64,000 bases of DNA from Polynucleobacter sp. MWH-P3-07-1 (GCF_018687555.1 NZ_CP061296.1:1221983-1285982); one strand, 5' to 3'. Positions 54,424 to 64,000 are shown, numbered from the stretch's first letter. Notes: generated from the sequence alone by a model not told the origin. Numbers and translations: made by a program.

Positions 54424-55710
54424 TCAGATGGGCTGACTAGCCCAGCCCCTGCTTCGCTCATAAAGAACAAATAGCACGCCCCATATTACGATCGAGGCAT
54501 AAGCCCAAATCCACGCATGGGGTGAGCTTCTTGATCCACTCATATCCAGGACCAAACCAAAAATGGCTGGGCCAAGTAAACCGCCTCCAAATCCCATGAG
54601 GGAATGCAGCCCCATTGCGGCACCTTTAATGTCTGCTCGGGCACTAATCACTAAACCAGCAGTAAGCGTTGCCGAATCGGCCATGATAAAAATGGCATGC
54701 GCCACAGCCAGCATGACGATCAGCCACCAACTTTGACCAGTTGAAGCTGCAAGAGATATTCCGAGCACTGCACTAATCAGCATCACTATACAGACCCATT
54801 TTTGGCGTCCAATACGTAGCGCAATCTCATTTCCCAAAATAGATGCGGGGACCGCAAAGAAATTGACGATACCTGCTAGGGTGGTAGCTGCAATAAGAAA
54901 GTTGTGTCCCGCATAAGTTGCACAAAAACCAAAAAAGGCTACCAACCAACTACGCGAGGCAAAGAGCTCTAAAGTGTGTGCGGTATAACCCAAAATAAAT
55001 CCTGCAGCATTGCGATCTTGTAAAACCAACTTCCACTTCGCCAGAGGAAAAATATCCTGTAGTCGCAAATGAATAGGCCCGTGCCACTGAGCAGATGCTA
55101 AGGGCGGAATACAAAAGAACACAATCGCAATTGCAGCGAGTGGCGCTAGGGCAATCCATGCAAACACCGCATGCCAACCATAGACCGAATTAATCCAACC
55201 AGAGCACAAATAAGAAAGTCCAGTGCCAATTCCAAAAAAAGCGGTATAGAAGGCAATATGTCGCGTGAGTTCACCGCCCTGAATACGATCGGATAGAATT
55301 TTTAAACCCGGCATATAGGTCGCGGCGAGTCCTGCCCCATTTAAGGCCATCCAAAAGAGTGCAGTAAAAAAATCGTGAGCGAAGAAAGCCATACCGAACA
55401 AGCCGCAACTCGCCAATACACCGCCACAGAAATACACCTTACGCGCATCGATGCGATCTGTCAGTGCAGTAGCAAGAGGCACAGCTAGCATATAGCCAAA
55501 GAAAAAGGCACTTGCAATCAAGCCGGATTGCAGATTAGTGAGATGCCACTCCTCTTGTAAGGGGGTGAGGACTACTGCGTAGCAAGCAAAACCAAGTAAA
55601 GCGCAGACCTGCGCTAAGAGCATAAAGGGGGTGTAGGCTACAGAACTGATGCGCACAAAAAATGAACTATTTTTACTGTTGTGCCTGCTGGGGAGAATCC
55701 TGGAACCCAT
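54424..55710 (-). CDS. MFS transporter coupled to a 2OG dioxygenase
   Basis: The major facilitator protein has about 12 hydrophobic segments and the loop ALTDRIDARKVYFCGG after helix 2. If it starts at the ATG 55710 it has 428 residues and overlaps the dioxygenase gene by 38 bases; a GTG at 55656, 16 bases after that stop, would give a more typical N terminus. Either way the two genes are coupled. The transported substrate may be the substrate or product of the dioxygenase; this is inference. Confidence 0.82.
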   Translation of the reverse strand: MGSRILPSRHNSKNSSFFVRISSVAYTPFMLLAQVCALLGFACYAVVLTPLQEEWHLTNLQSGLIASAFFFGYMLAVPLATALTDRIDARKVYFCGGVLASCGLFGMAFFAHDFFTALFWMALNGAGLAATYMPGLKILSDRIQGGELTRHIAFYTAFFGIGTGLSYLCSGWINSVYGWHAVFAWIALAPLAAIAIVFFCIPPLASAQWHGPIHLRLQDIFPLAKWKLVLQDRNAAGFILGYTAHTLELFASRSWLVAFFGFCATYAGHNFLIAATTLAGIVNFFAVPASILGNEIALRIGRQKWVCIVMLISAVLGISLAASTGQSWWLIVMLAVAHAIFIMADSATLTAGLVISARADIKGAAMGLHSLMGFGGGLLGPAIFGLVLDMSGSRSSPHAWIWAYASIVIWGVLFVLYERSRGWASQPI

Positions 55711-56419
55711 TTGAACGATAGGTCAACACTAAAGTATCACGATGGCCATGAGCAGCCAGCGGCTGAATCGGAGTTGATTCATGAATCATTTTTTCATCAT
55801 TCATTAACAATAGGGACCAGGGCTGCGATAAAGTAAAACGGAGGCCAGCAGATCCATTGGCATCAAAGATACGGGTTTCACCGCCCTTGATACCCACTCG
55901 ATTCAATAAGAACACCGCGACAAAATCTACCCCATCGCGATGCGCACCTTCAGGTGTTGGGCGACCAATTCCATCCGTTGTATCAATCCGAAATTGGTGC
56001 GCCTCTACAAACCAAGTTTTAACTGGCTTCAAACTACTTAAGGCCTTTGCAATCCCTAGCAAAATTGACTGCCATGCAACAGACTTCGCCAAATCGGCTT
56101 CAATAGGCTCAAACCATCGTTCAATCCCACCATGCAGTGCGTTATAAGTAACTGACTGCCAGTGAGCGCGATGTGGCACCATCTCCAACTGCTCATTAGT
56201 GATTTGATAACTGGCATGACGGCGATAGCGATAGCGACCACCATCCTTTAAATAAGGATCTCTGGGCATCTCATCCCAGAAGTGATTGAGGGTATTGAGC
56301 TCAATCGTGCCCACATGACATAACTCAGACACCGTTTCAGCGGAGATCACGGCATATCCATTCATTTTGAGCGACTGGACAATCTCCTGGCGTGGAGTTA
56401 GTAAGGGAGCTAATGTCAT
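55673..56419 (-). CDS. 2OG-Fe(II) dioxygenase (family of L-isoleucine dioxygenase)
   Basis: The 248-residue protein matches the 2OG-Fe dioxygenase family (PF10014), which includes Bacillus L-isoleucine 4-hydroxylase acting on free amino acids. Iron ligands are His160 and Asp162 (GAHRDG) and His213 (KMIHESTP). The 2-oxoglutarate arginine is probably Arg227 (HRDTLVL). It overlaps or abuts an MFS gene. It has no Shine-Dalgarno; a TAAAAT lies six bases before the ATG. Confidence 0.82.
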   Translation of the reverse strand: MTLAPLLTPRQEIVQSLKMNGYAVISAETVSELCHVGTIELNTLNHFWDEMPRDPYLKDGGRYRYRRHASYQITNEQLEMVPHRAHWQSVTYNALHGGIERWFEPIEADLAKSVAWQSILLGIAKALSSLKPVKTWFVEAHQFRIDTTDGIGRPTPEGAHRDGVDFVAVFLLNRVGIKGGETRIFDANGSAGLRFTLSQPWSLLLMNDEKMIHESTPIQPLAAHGHRDTLVLTYRSNGFQDSPQQAQQ

Positions 56420-56425
56420 TGCCCT

Positions 56426-56431
56426 ATTTTA
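56426..56431 (-). promoter_or_regulatory. -10-like hexamer placed for a leaderless dioxygenase transcript
   Basis: The minus strand reads TAAAAT, six bases (agggca), then the ATG at 56419. The AGGG in the spacer is too close to the ATG to act as a ribosome site. Confidence 0.4.
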
Positions 56432-56484
56432 GGCTAATGCGCTAATGAAGGTTGCTTGTAACCGCTAAAATGGGGGCTACCATC

Positions 56485-57594
56485 ATGAAGCCAGCCCACC
56501 CTCTTCTCGATTTTCTGCGCCAAGACCAACGATCTCCTTTGCTCTTATGGGTACTAACCTATCTCATTGCAATTGCCAGTGCAGCAATCGCCCAGCTTCT
56601 TCATACTCCGCTGCCCTGGATGCTGGGACCTCTCTTTGTTTTAGCCTTACTCGGCTCACTTGGGCTTCCTTTACAAGCACCACCACTTGGCAGAAGTATG
56701 GGGCAGTGGTCTTTGGGGATTGCGATTGGGCTTTATTTTTCGCCAAGTGCAGTTGCCAATATTGGACATGACCTCCCTTTTATTGCGATAGCCTGTGTGG
56801 TCTCAACGATCTTATTAGCCTTTGGCACGTGGATGTTATGGCGCTTCTTCCATATTCCACTTAGAACCGCTTTCTTTGCCTCTGCCCTAGGTGGGGCATC
56901 TGAGATGACGGTGCTGGCAGAGCGTCATGAGCAAAGAGCAGACTTGGTTGCGGCCGCACACTCTCTTAGATTGCTGTTGATCCTAGCAATTATTCCTGGG
57001 GTCTTTCAGATTTATGGAGTACCTGGCAATCTCGATTTTCAATCTCTCCACTTGCCAATCTCATACTCTGGCATGGGTTTACTCTTACTCTGCTCCTCAA
57101 TTGGTATTGCCGGCTTTCATTTTCTGAGGCTACCCAATGCATTTCTCTTGGGCCCACTAGCCGTCAGTGCCATCCTCACTGCATGTGGAGTTGAGTGGAC
57201 CACTTGGCCAAAAGCACTTTCCAATGCAGGACAGCTTTTAATTGGGGTTGGTCTAGGTATACGATTTACTCGAGAGTTTGTTATTCATGCAAAAAAATTA
57301 GCTATCGGTGTCACCATTTACACCCTGCTTGCCTGCATCATTAGCGTACTCTTTTCATTGGCAATTGCTGGCCCATCAGGGCTGGATATTGAATCACTGA
57401 TTCTGAGCACTGTTCCTGGTGGCATGTCAGAAATGGGGATTACCGCGAAGAACTTTCACCTTAACGTCCCCGCTGTTGCAGTCTTTCACGTTCTGCGTAT
57501 GGCTTTTGTGATTCTCTCCGCAGAATTATTTTTTCATCAAGTCCTAGGTCGTCTTGAGCGAAAATTTGACCTGCATATTGATTATCCAAGATAA
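56485..57594 (+). CDS. AbrB-family membrane permease (PF05145)
   Basis: The 369-residue integral membrane protein has about ten hydrophobic segments in two similar halves. Each half has a glycine-rich turn ([37 protein letters not shown]) and a later motif ([29 protein letters not shown]). This family is often misnamed ammonia monooxygenase or AbrB regulator; it is a transporter of unknown substrate. The chosen start follows a GGGGG tract; ATG 56470 and TTG 56452 are alternatives. Confidence 0.8.
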   Translation: MKPAHPLLDFLRQDQRSPLLLWVLTYLIAIASAAIAQLLHTPLPWMLGPLFVLALLGSLGLPLQAPPLGRSMGQWSLGIAIGLYFSPSAVANIGHDLPFIAIACVVSTILLAFGTWMLWRFFHIPLRTAFFASALGGASEMTVLAERHEQRADLVAAAHSLRLLLILAIIPGVFQIYGVPGNLDFQSLHLPISYSGMGLLLLCSSIGIAGFHFLRLPNAFLLGPLAVSAILTACGVEWTTWPKALSNAGQLLIGVGLGIRFTREFVIHAKKLAIGVTIYTLLACIISVLFSLAIAGPSGLDIESLILSTVPGGMSEMGITAKNFHLNVPAVAVFHVLRMAFVILSAELFFHQVLGRLERKFDLHIDYPR

Positions 57595-57629
57595 GATTAT
57601 CCTTCAATATTCTCATCAGAAAGCATGTT

Positions 57630-58391
57630 ATGAGCCAAACTCACAATAAAGTTGCACTAGTCACAGGTGCAGGTGCTGGCATCGGCAAAGCTGCGGCTAA
57701 AGCACTGCTTCAGGGCGGGTATCGGGTAGTGCTGGCGGGGCGGAATCTCGCTAAGCTTGAGAAAGCGATGATCGATATTGGTGGTAGTGCAGAAAACTGT
57801 TTGGCTGTTACTTGCGATGTTGGTAAGCCAGAACAAGTCAAGAATTTATTTAAAGCAGTCAAGGAATGTTTTGGGAGGATTGACTTACTTTTCAATAACG
57901 CGGGCATAGGAGCACCAGCGATTCCCATGGAAGATCTCAGTTACGAGCAATGGATGAATGTGCTGAATGCCAACCTGTCAGGGGCCTTTTTGTGCTCCCA
58001 AGAGGCCATCCGAATGATGAAGACTCAGTCTCCACAAGGCGGCAGAATTATTAACAACGGCTCGATCTCTGCTCATGCACCCCGCCCACTATCAGCCCCC
58101 TATACCGCAACCAAACATGCGATCACAGGTCTAACTAAAACCATTGCCTTAGACGGTCGTCCCTTCAATATCGCTTGCGGACAAATTGATATCGGCAATG
58201 CCGCAACCGAAATGACGGAGCCGATGGCTGCGGGCATTTTACAAGCAGATCAATCGGTTAAGGCTGAGCCAAGAATGGATGTAGATCACGTAGGTCAAGC
58301 AGTGCTGCATATGGCGCAGCTACCGCTTGAGAGCAATATTTTGTCGATGACCATTATGGCTACCAACATGCCTTTTGTTGGCAGAGGCTAG
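57630..58391 (+). CDS. Short-chain dehydrogenase/reductase
   Basis: The 253-residue classical SDR has the cofactor motif [23 protein letters not shown] and the catalytic Ser and Tyr-x-x-x-Lys as SISAH...YTATKHA. The arginine at position 37-38 (AGRNLAK) suggests NADP preference, which is an inference. It follows the permease gene by 35 bases and converges with ccmI. The substrate is not known. Confidence 0.85.
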   Translation: MSQTHNKVALVTGAGAGIGKAAAKALLQGGYRVVLAGRNLAKLEKAMIDIGGSAENCLAVTCDVGKPEQVKNLFKAVKECFGRIDLLFNNAGIGAPAIPMEDLSYEQWMNVLNANLSGAFLCSQEAIRMMKTQSPQGGRIINNGSISAHAPRPLSAPYTATKHAITGLTKTIALDGRPFNIACGQIDIGNAATEMTEPMAAGILQADQSVKAEPRMDVDHVGQAVLHMAQLPLESNILSMTIMATNMPFVGRG

Positions 58392-58400
58392 TAAAAGAAA

Positions 58401-59585
58401 TTACTGCTGGATCCGATCAACAGCGAGGCGAATATTGCTGGAGCCGACTTTCACAGTCTGCTGACTGGAGAGCAGGTCGCCTGATTCGGCTTTAGCCATG
58501 CCTGTTTTAGAAATACGCACTTCAACAGTGACCTCAGACTGTTGAGAAATGAGTGCGGCAGGATTCATCGCCAACGAATCATCTAAGGTAAATCCCACTG
58601 GGAAAGCGCTCACTGCTGTCTTGAGAACAGCTACCGGCATTCTTTCACCAGGCTTGCGAGCAATAACCATGAGTAGCTCATCCGGCTTGATCCGCGAGGC
58701 CAACTCTGGTGTGATTGTGATGACTCCGCTAACCCCCTTGCCAACAACAGCCCGCGGGACTGGTAGATGTCCTTTAGCCCGCGCCTCTGCAATCGAACTC
58801 AAGACTGCACGCGCCTCCTCAGACTGAGGTGGTAACTGTTTAACGATCTTCTCCCAGTTCAGCACTGCAAGCTCAAATTGATTTGTGCTGAATGCATCGC
58901 TACCAGCCAACCATAAGGCCAATAGATTATTGGGGTCGAGTTTAAGAGCCTGCGCAATGAGTTGATGGGGTTTACCAGCAAAGTTACCGTTGGCGTTGGT
59001 AGCCAAGAGATCGGCATAGTCAGCCAATAGTTCAGCTTGATTATCGATATAGGAGCCAGCACGCTCATACGCTTTGAGCGCATCGGCATTTCGACCCATC
59101 ACCCGATAGGATCGAGCCAACATAGCCCAGCCCTTGAGGTTAGTAGGATCTTTCTCCATCTTGGCAGCAAATTCACTAACCATTTTTTCAACATCAGCTT
59201 GTGAGGCTGGATGCTTAGCATGCTCCTCTGCCACCTTGAGAGCATCGCCTTGATAAAAATAGATAGCCGATGAGAGCAGAAAGATCGACAGACAAACAAA
59301 AGCAATGGTTTTCTTAATTGATCCAAAACTCGCTTGATCGTCTATTTCTTGGGTGTCTTGAAACAAACGTTGACGTAATTCAGCATGCGCCATCGCATAG
59401 CTTGTAGCATCCACCTCACCAGCTTGACGCTCTATTTCGAGTTTATCAAGCTCCTCTCGATAGATTGCTGCATTCATTTGGCGACGGGAAGTATTGGCTG
59501 CCTGCTTTCTGAAAAACAGCGGGCGCAAGAGCAAGCCAAGGCTGAGCAATAAAATACAGAGCGCCGCAATCAAAAAAAATATCAT
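58401..59585 (-). CDS. ccmI: Cytochrome c maturation protein CcmI
   Basis: The 394-residue apocytochrome chaperone has two N-terminal membrane helices (MIFFLIAALCILLLSLGLLL and one near residue 95). A TPR region follows (NLKGWAMLARSYRVMGRNADALKAYERA), then a C-terminal periplasmic domain (VTITPELASRIKPDELLMVIARKPG). It presents apocytochromes to CcmFH. It overlaps ccmH by four bases and is the last gene of the operon. Confidence 0.92.
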   Translation of the reverse strand: MIFFLIAALCILLLSLGLLLRPLFFRKQAANTSRRQMNAAIYREELDKLEIERQAGEVDATSYAMAHAELRQRLFQDTQEIDDQASFGSIKKTIAFVCLSIFLLSSAIYFYQGDALKVAEEHAKHPASQADVEKMVSEFAAKMEKDPTNLKGWAMLARSYRVMGRNADALKAYERAGSYIDNQAELLADYADLLATNANGNFAGKPHQLIAQALKLDPNNLLALWLAGSDAFSTNQFELAVLNWEKIVKQLPPQSEEARAVLSSIAEARAKGHLPVPRAVVGKGVSGVITITPELASRIKPDELLMVIARKPGERMPVAVLKTAVSAFPVGFTLDDSLAMNPAALISQQSEVTVEVRISKTGMAKAESGDLLSSQQTVKVGSSNIRLAVDRIQQ

Positions 59586-60067
59586 GGACGGGCATCCTTT
59601 TTGAATTCGGTTTCCACTGTGTTTAAGAGTGCATCAAGACGATGATTTTCTTCATCCGAAAGCATCTTGCTATCCATACTGGTATTTCGCTGACGTAAAT
59701 ACATTAGCAAGCCGATGATCCCAATCAACAGAATCGTAAAAGGTCCGAGCCAAAGCAACCAGGTAGTTGGCTTGACTGGGGGGCGATAGAGTACAAAGTC
59801 GCCATAACGATCAACCATATACTGTCTAATCTCCGCATCACTCTTGCCAGCCTTAATCATGCTGCGAATCTGCGCACGCAAGTCATTGGCCAAGTCAGAA
59901 CGAGATCCCGCCAAGGATTCATTTTGACAAACCAGGCAGCGCATTTCTTCTGAGATGCTAATCAGTCTTTGCTCTACAGCAGGATCTTCTGCCAAAGGGA
60001 CGGCTTCATTTGCCATTAATCCATGACAAGCAAACATCAGCAGCAAAATTGCAATGAGGGACTTCAT
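59582..60067 (-). CDS. ccmH: Cytochrome c maturation protein CcmH
   Basis: The 161-residue thiol protein reduces apocytochrome heme-binding cysteines for ligation. The hallmark LRxxxCQ appears as MRCLVCQNESLAGSRSDLANDLR, with both cysteines. There is a signal peptide at the N terminus and one transmembrane helix near residues 102-124. It is the single-module type, with CcmI encoded separately. It overlaps both neighbours by four bases. Confidence 0.95.
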   Translation of the reverse strand: MKSLIAILLLMFACHGLMANEAVPLAEDPAVEQRLISISEEMRCLVCQNESLAGSRSDLANDLRAQIRSMIKAGKSDAEIRQYMVDRYGDFVLYRPPVKPTTWLLWLGPFTILLIGIIGLLMYLRQRNTSMDSKMLSDEENHRLDALLNTVETEFKKDARP

Positions 60068-60594
60068 AATTGATTGAGCTCTGCAATCAAAGGAGCAATC
60101 TTCTCTTTCAGAATTTCTGGCGTAATCGGCCCTATATTTTTATACCGAATTACGCCGGTCTTATCGATGATATAAGTCTCAGGCACCCCATACACACCAT
60201 AATCAATGCCAACCCGTCCATTGCCATCAAAAGCACTCAGAGTATAAGGATTACCCTCCCGCGATAACATGGTCATGGCATCTGCTCTTTGGTCCTTGTA
60301 ATCAAGGCCAATGATCGGCAAAGTTTTTGTCTTACTAAATTCTATTAAGAGGGGATGTTCTTCGCGACATGCTACACACCAAGAAGCCCAGACATTGAGC
60401 ATCCATACCTTTCCCTTCATACTCTCCGGAGAGAACATTTTTTGAGGATCAGCCAGCTGCCCAATCTCAAAATTGGGTGCAGGTTTGCTAATGAGTGGAG
60501 ATGGTACTTCATGGGGATCGCGATTCAGTCCAATCGCCAAAAAAGCCACCAGCAAAATAAACAGAATCAAGGGGACTAATAATCTAGGCTTCAT
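60064..60594 (-). CDS. ccmG: Thiol:disulfide interchange protein CcmG (DsbE)
   Basis: The 176-residue membrane-anchored thioredoxin has an N-terminal helix and the active site WASWCVACREEHP. The CcmG-specific acidic groove residues (WxVxxWASWC; GVYGVPETYIID) and the KNIGPITPE end are also visible. It keeps CcmH and apocytochromes reduced in the periplasm. It overlaps ccmF by 11 bases and ccmH by four. Confidence 0.95.
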   Translation of the reverse strand: MKPRLLVPLILFILLVAFLAIGLNRDPHEVPSPLISKPAPNFEIGQLADPQKMFSPESMKGKVWMLNVWASWCVACREEHPLLIEFSKTKTLPIIGLDYKDQRADAMTMLSREGNPYTLSAFDGNGRVGIDYGVYGVPETYIIDKTGVIRYKNIGPITPEILKEKIAPLIAELNQL

Positions 60595-62506
60595 GCGTCA
60601 CCCTCAACTTTGAACGATATCGCTTATCCGATATTGCAATCAATCCGCCCAACGCCATGAGCAAGCAACCGCCCCAAATCCAATCTACGAATGGCTTGTA
60701 ATAGACCCTGACTGCCCAAGATTGGTCTGGAAGCGCTTCGCCAAGAGATACATAAATATCGCGAGTTAAACCAGCATTAATGGCGGCTTCGGTCATCGGC
60801 ATCGTCGATGAAAAATAATTCCGTTTCTCAGGATAAAGTGTGGTTTCCAGTTGACCCTTACGGCTCACTTCGAAAGTTCCACGAGTGGCTTTGTAATTTG
60901 GTCCTGCCACTGCACCAATGCCCTTCATCTGAATTTGATAAGCGCCTACTGTCACCGTATCACCTGAAGACATCTTGACGTCCCGCTCTTCTTGATACGC
61001 GCCAACCATGGTGACACCAATCACGAAGATCGCAATCCCTAGGTGGGCAAACTGCATGCCAATAAAAGAGCGTGTGGGCTTCCCAGTTTTGAATTGGCGC
61101 ATCACTTGCTGAATACCAGAGCCAATGATCCAAAAGGCCAGGAGAAAGCCCAAGCTGGCCAGCCATGTGAATTCACCCATGATGGTTGGAATGAGAGCCG
61201 CTGCAATTACAGCCAGCAAAGCGGCAATCCAAAGACGCTGAATCACCGCGAGCAAATGCGTATTTTTCCAATTCGTCCATGGGCCAATGCCCATCAATAC
61301 GAGCAAAGGAATCATGATGGGCACAAATACGGCATTAAAGTATGGAGGCCCCACAGAAATCTTGCCGAGGTTTAAAGCATCAATCAAGAGGGGATAGAGT
61401 GTCCCCAATAAAACAGAAGCTGCAGCAGCGACTAAGAAGACATTTCCGAGCAAAATCATGGTCTCACGCGCAGTCAGAGTAAATTGCGCACCCGTTGCGC
61501 GTTTTGGGGCCCGGATTGCATACAGAGTCAAAGATGAGCCCACCACCAGCGATAACAGAATCAGAATAAAAATGCCGCGCCTGGGATCCGTTGCAAATGC
61601 ATGTACTGAAGTGAGTACACCCGAGCGCACTAAAAAAGTTCCCAGTAGGGATAAAGAAAAAGCTGTAATAGCCAGCAGCACAGTCCAACTCTTAAATACG
61701 CCCCGCTTTTCAGTCACTGCTAAAGAATGCAGTAAAGCCGTGCCGACTAGCCATGGAATGAAAGAGGCATTTTCAACGGGATCCCAGAACCACCAACCGC
61801 CCCAACCGAGTTCGTAATATGCCCACCAAGACCCCAACGCAATACCCAGAGTCAGAAAAATCCAAGCAGCTGTGGTCCAAGGACGCGACCAACGCGCCCA
61901 AGCAGCATCTAAACGATTGGAGAGTAAGGAAGCAATTGCAAAGGCAAAGGCAACTGAGAAGCCTACGTAGCCCATATAAAGCATGGGTGGATGGAAGACT
62001 AAGCCAGGATCTTGCAATAAAGGATTGAGAGAGCGGCCTTCTTGTGCAGCAGGTAACAATCTTTCAAAAGGATTGGAAGTAGCGATGACAAACAAGAGTA
62101 ATCCACTGGATACCAGACCAAGCACCCCAATGACCCGTGCAACCATAAACTCATCAAGCGCGTCGGAAAGTTGCGCAACCAGAAAGGTCCAGGTACTCAG
62201 CAATAGAAGCCACAACAACAGTGAACCTTCATGCCCACCCCAAACTGCTCCGAAGCGATAGACTGTTGGTAATTGGGTATTCGAGTGCTCAGCAACATAG
62301 AGCACTGAAAAGTCATTGACATAAAAACTCCATGCCAAACTCCCGAACGCAAAAGCCAACAACAAGAAAACCGTCTGTGCTGCTGGCTTTGCTAAAACTA
62401 ACCACTCTCGTCGACCCTGATAAGCTCCCAGCAATGGCAATACTCCTTGGACCAAGGCGATACAGAAAGCCAGAATCAAAGCATAGTGCCCTAGCTCAGG
62501 AATCAT
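60584..62506 (-). CDS. ccmF: Heme lyase subunit CcmF
   Basis: The 640-residue polytopic protein attaches heme to apocytochrome c. The tryptophan-rich WWD domain reads [26 protein letters not shown], and about 14-15 hydrophobic segments are present. Conserved heme-ligand histidines are expected in LLHSLAV and SVHAFATDP. It overlaps ccmE by four bases. Length is normal for the family (about 650). Confidence 0.97.
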   Translation of the reverse strand: MIPELGHYALILAFCIALVQGVLPLLGAYQGRREWLVLAKPAAQTVFLLLAFAFGSLAWSFYVNDFSVLYVAEHSNTQLPTVYRFGAVWGGHEGSLLLWLLLLSTWTFLVAQLSDALDEFMVARVIGVLGLVSSGLLLFVIATSNPFERLLPAAQEGRSLNPLLQDPGLVFHPPMLYMGYVGFSVAFAFAIASLLSNRLDAAWARWSRPWTTAAWIFLTLGIALGSWWAYYELGWGGWWFWDPVENASFIPWLVGTALLHSLAVTEKRGVFKSWTVLLAITAFSLSLLGTFLVRSGVLTSVHAFATDPRRGIFILILLSLVVGSSLTLYAIRAPKRATGAQFTLTARETMILLGNVFLVAAAASVLLGTLYPLLIDALNLGKISVGPPYFNAVFVPIMIPLLVLMGIGPWTNWKNTHLLAVIQRLWIAALLAVIAAALIPTIMGEFTWLASLGFLLAFWIIGSGIQQVMRQFKTGKPTRSFIGMQFAHLGIAIFVIGVTMVGAYQEERDVKMSSGDTVTVGAYQIQMKGIGAVAGPNYKATRGTFEVSRKGQLETTLYPEKRNYFSSTMPMTEAAINAGLTRDIYVSLGEALPDQSWAVRVYYKPFVDWIWGGCLLMALGGLIAISDKRYRSKLRVTHEA

Positions 62507-62955
62507 TTCTGCACTTCCTGTTTTTGCGCCTGCTCTAGTGCATGTTTTGCTTCTGGTGGCATATAGTTTTCATCATGCTTGGCGAGCACTTCACTAGCCA
62601 CAAATTCACCATTCTGATTTAAGCGCCCTTGCACAACAGCGCCCTTACCCTCTTTAAACAGATCCGGAAGAATACCGGTATAACTCACTGGGATATCTTT
62701 AACCAAGTCAGTCACCACAAAGTGAACGGTGATGCCATCGCGCCTTAATGAACCACTTTTCACTAAGCCGCCAATCCGAAAGGTCTGCGATTGAGGTGCT
62801 TTGCCATTAGCCACTTCACTTGGCGTGACATAAAGAGCAATATTGCTATTGAGCGCATTGAGAATCAGTAGAGCTGCAACTCCAATGACGATCAGTGCTC
62901 CAATAATCAATAAGGCTCGCTTATGACGCGGCTTCATATTATTTTGCAGGCTCAC
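62503..62955 (-). CDS. ccmE: Heme chaperone CcmE
   Basis: The 150-residue periplasmic protein binds heme covalently at His127 in the HDENY motif (127-131), with Tyr131 as ligand. One N-terminal transmembrane anchor (residues 14-33) is followed by an OB fold ([32 protein letters not shown]). The ATGA at its start overlaps the ccmD stop, fixing the start at 62955. Confidence 0.96.
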   Translation of the reverse strand: MSLQNNMKPRHKRALLIIGALIVIGVAALLILNALNSNIALYVTPSEVANGKAPQSQTFRIGGLVKSGSLRRDGITVHFVVTDLVKDIPVSYTGILPDLFKEGKGAVVQGRLNQNGEFVASEVLAKHDENYMPPEAKHALEQAQKQEVQK

Positions 62956-63140
62956 TGTCGACTCTCTTGATGATATTGATCGGCGAGTAATGCTTGTCTG
63001 AGTCTGCGTAAAGTAGTCTTACGTTGTGAACGTACGATGAGTACCTCTATACAAAAAGCAATTGCACAGAGTCCAAAACTACTCCAAACATAGAGTGCAT
63101 AACCGCCCATCGCTAGAAACTCACTGACACTATTCCACAT
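62952..63140 (-). CDS. ccmD: Heme exporter protein CcmD
   Basis: The 62-residue single-pass protein helps release holo-CcmE from the CcmABC complex. It begins with the family pattern [27 protein letters not shown] and ends in a basic tail ([15 protein letters not shown]). It overlaps ccmC by one base and ccmE by four. Confidence 0.93.
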   Translation of the reverse strand: MWNSVSEFLAMGGYALYVWSSFGLCAIAFCIEVLIVRSQRKTTLRRLRQALLADQYHQESRQ

Positions 63141-63901
63141 TAGCCCTTAACCTCTTTCAAGTTCTGAACCCAATCTGCATGGGACTCTCGCTCCAAGATG
63201 ATGACCCGCACTCGCATCAGCGTCATGGCGATTGCATACATCCAGAAACATAGGGCCATGAGTAACATTCCCCACAGCATAGTGTGAGCCATCGAAGGGG
63301 ATTTTGTCATCGAGACTGAAGCGCCTTGATGTAAGGTATTCCACCACTTCACCGAGAAATAAATAATCGGTACGTTGACAACGCCCACCAATGCAAGAAT
63401 TGCTCCCGCTTTATCAGCACGACGTACTTGATCGATCGAAGCCTGCAAAGCAATAAAGCCAAGATATAAAAAGAAAAGAATCAGCTCAGAAGTTAGACGA
63501 GCATCCCAAACCCACCATGCTCCCCACATTGGCTTGCCCCAAAATGCACCGGTCCACAAGGACAGAAAAGCCATGACCGCTCCAATTGGCGCGATGGCTT
63601 GCGCCATCATGGCTGAAAGTCGGGTATTGAAAACTAAACCAATGCCAGCCCATGCTGCCATGACGATGTATAGAAACATCGACATCCAAGATGCCGGGAC
63701 ATGGACAAAGATAATACGATAACCCTGACCCTGTACTGCATCTATTGGTGCAACAAAAAAACTCACCCACAGGCCAGCCAAACCAAATGCAATCGATAAA
63801 ATCCAGAAAAAAGGAATTAGTCTGCCAGCCACAGGATAAAAAGTACTGGGGCTGGCAAGCCTAAACCAATTGAGCCAGGAAGTGTCAGTCAGATCGTTCA
63901 T
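63140..63901 (-). CDS. ccmC: Heme exporter protein CcmC
   Basis: The 253-residue membrane protein loads heme onto CcmE. The WWD domain reads MWGAWWVWDARLTSELILFFLYLG, flanked by the histidines in FVHVPASWM and TLHQGASVSM that are expected to bind heme. It has about six transmembrane segments. It lies five bases after ccmB and overlaps ccmD by one. Confidence 0.96.
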   Translation of the reverse strand: MNDLTDTSWLNWFRLASPSTFYPVAGRLIPFFWILSIAFGLAGLWVSFFVAPIDAVQGQGYRIIFVHVPASWMSMFLYIVMAAWAGIGLVFNTRLSAMMAQAIAPIGAVMAFLSLWTGAFWGKPMWGAWWVWDARLTSELILFFLYLGFIALQASIDQVRRADKAGAILALVGVVNVPIIYFSVKWWNTLHQGASVSMTKSPSMAHTMLWGMLLMALCFWMYAIAMTLMRVRVIILERESHADWVQNLKEVKG

Positions 63902-63906
63902 TCAGA

Positions 63907-64000
63907 TTATTCAATCGCAATTCTAAGGGCAGCAGCACTAACCCAAGGAGCAAATGCTAAAGCTAAAATCAATAAGGCGCCGAGAAGTGAAAAATGCCCA
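63907..64000 (-). CDS. ccmB: Heme exporter protein CcmB (C-terminal part)
   Basis: The last 30 residues of an open frame run in from the right edge and end at TAA 63907-63909. They read as a hydrophobic helix (SLLGALLILALAFAPWVSAAALRIAIE), the typical CcmB C terminus. The position upstream of ccmC confirms the call. The rest of the gene and ccmA lie outside the window. Confidence 0.85.
   Translation of the reverse strand, partial: GHFSLLGALLILALAFAPWVSAAALRIAIE

Noticed and set aside
38000..58400. Genomic island or prophage
   Set aside because: Genes are accessory in nature, but no integrase, transposase, tRNA target or clear base-composition change is visible.

Overview
The window looks like chromosome of a free-living betaproteobacterium of the Burkholderiales, most likely Polynucleobacter or a close relative. 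This is inferred from the serC-pheA-hisC-tyrA-aroA-cmk-rpsA-ihfB-lapB gene order, several Bug/TctC-type orphan binding proteins, a tmRNA whose tag reads ANDERYALAA, moderate GC content and very short intergenic spaces. No rRNA, tRNA, insertion sequence, phage gene or CRISPR array was seen. The one RNA gene recognised is ssrA.

Layout. 0-12.8 kb is housekeeping: a hydroxyacid dehydrogenase, ferredoxin with a ferredoxin reductase, thyA-folA, pmbA/mog, orn, an M48 protease with rsgA, a CobD/CbiB-like membrane protein with a CoA-type Nudix hydrolase, and the rpsP-rimM-trmD-rplS operon. 13-18 kb holds a META lipoprotein with a membrane partner, etfBA, a histone-deacetylase-like amidohydrolase and mltB. 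From 35.4 back to 18.1 kb, one continuous minus-strand block runs from gyrA through serine and aromatic amino acid synthesis (serC, pheA, hisC, tyrA, aroA), cmk, rpsA, ihfB, lapB, the LPS-precursor genes ugd/hldE/hldD, comEA-like and cysM. 35.5-38 kb carries an OmpA-family protein, ubiG-gph and tmRNA.

38-58 kb is the accessory part. It contains three Bug binding proteins without TctAB membrane partners. One lies with a carboxymuconolactone-decarboxylase-like protein and a methyltransferase. Two flank MmgE/PrpD, a D-2-hydroxyacid dehydrogenase and a split ChrA pair in a tight six-gene operon. Further along are fluoride channel CrcB, a DODA-type dioxygenase, two unlisted small proteins, a site-2 protease, two MFS transporters, a DapA-family lyase, an M23 peptidase, UspA, a DUF2177 protein, a 2OG-Fe(II) dioxygenase coupled to an MFS gene, an AbrB-type permease and an SDR. 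58.4-64 kb is the cytochrome c maturation operon (ccmB to ccmI), running off the right edge.

The most unusual signal is regulatory. At least ten genes (pmbA, mog, M48 protease, Nudix, cysM, gyrA, ubiG, site-2 protease, M23 peptidase, 2OG dioxygenase) have a hexamer matching TATAAT at 5 or 6 of 6 positions, placed exactly six bases before the start codon, and no usable Shine-Dalgarno. That is the geometry expected of leaderless transcripts. No wholly new multi-gene system could be proved from sequence alone. The best candidates are the leaderless set, the 2OG dioxygenase/MFS pair, the Bug-PrpD-dehydrogenase-ChrA operon and the two small proteins at 48.7-49.0 kb.
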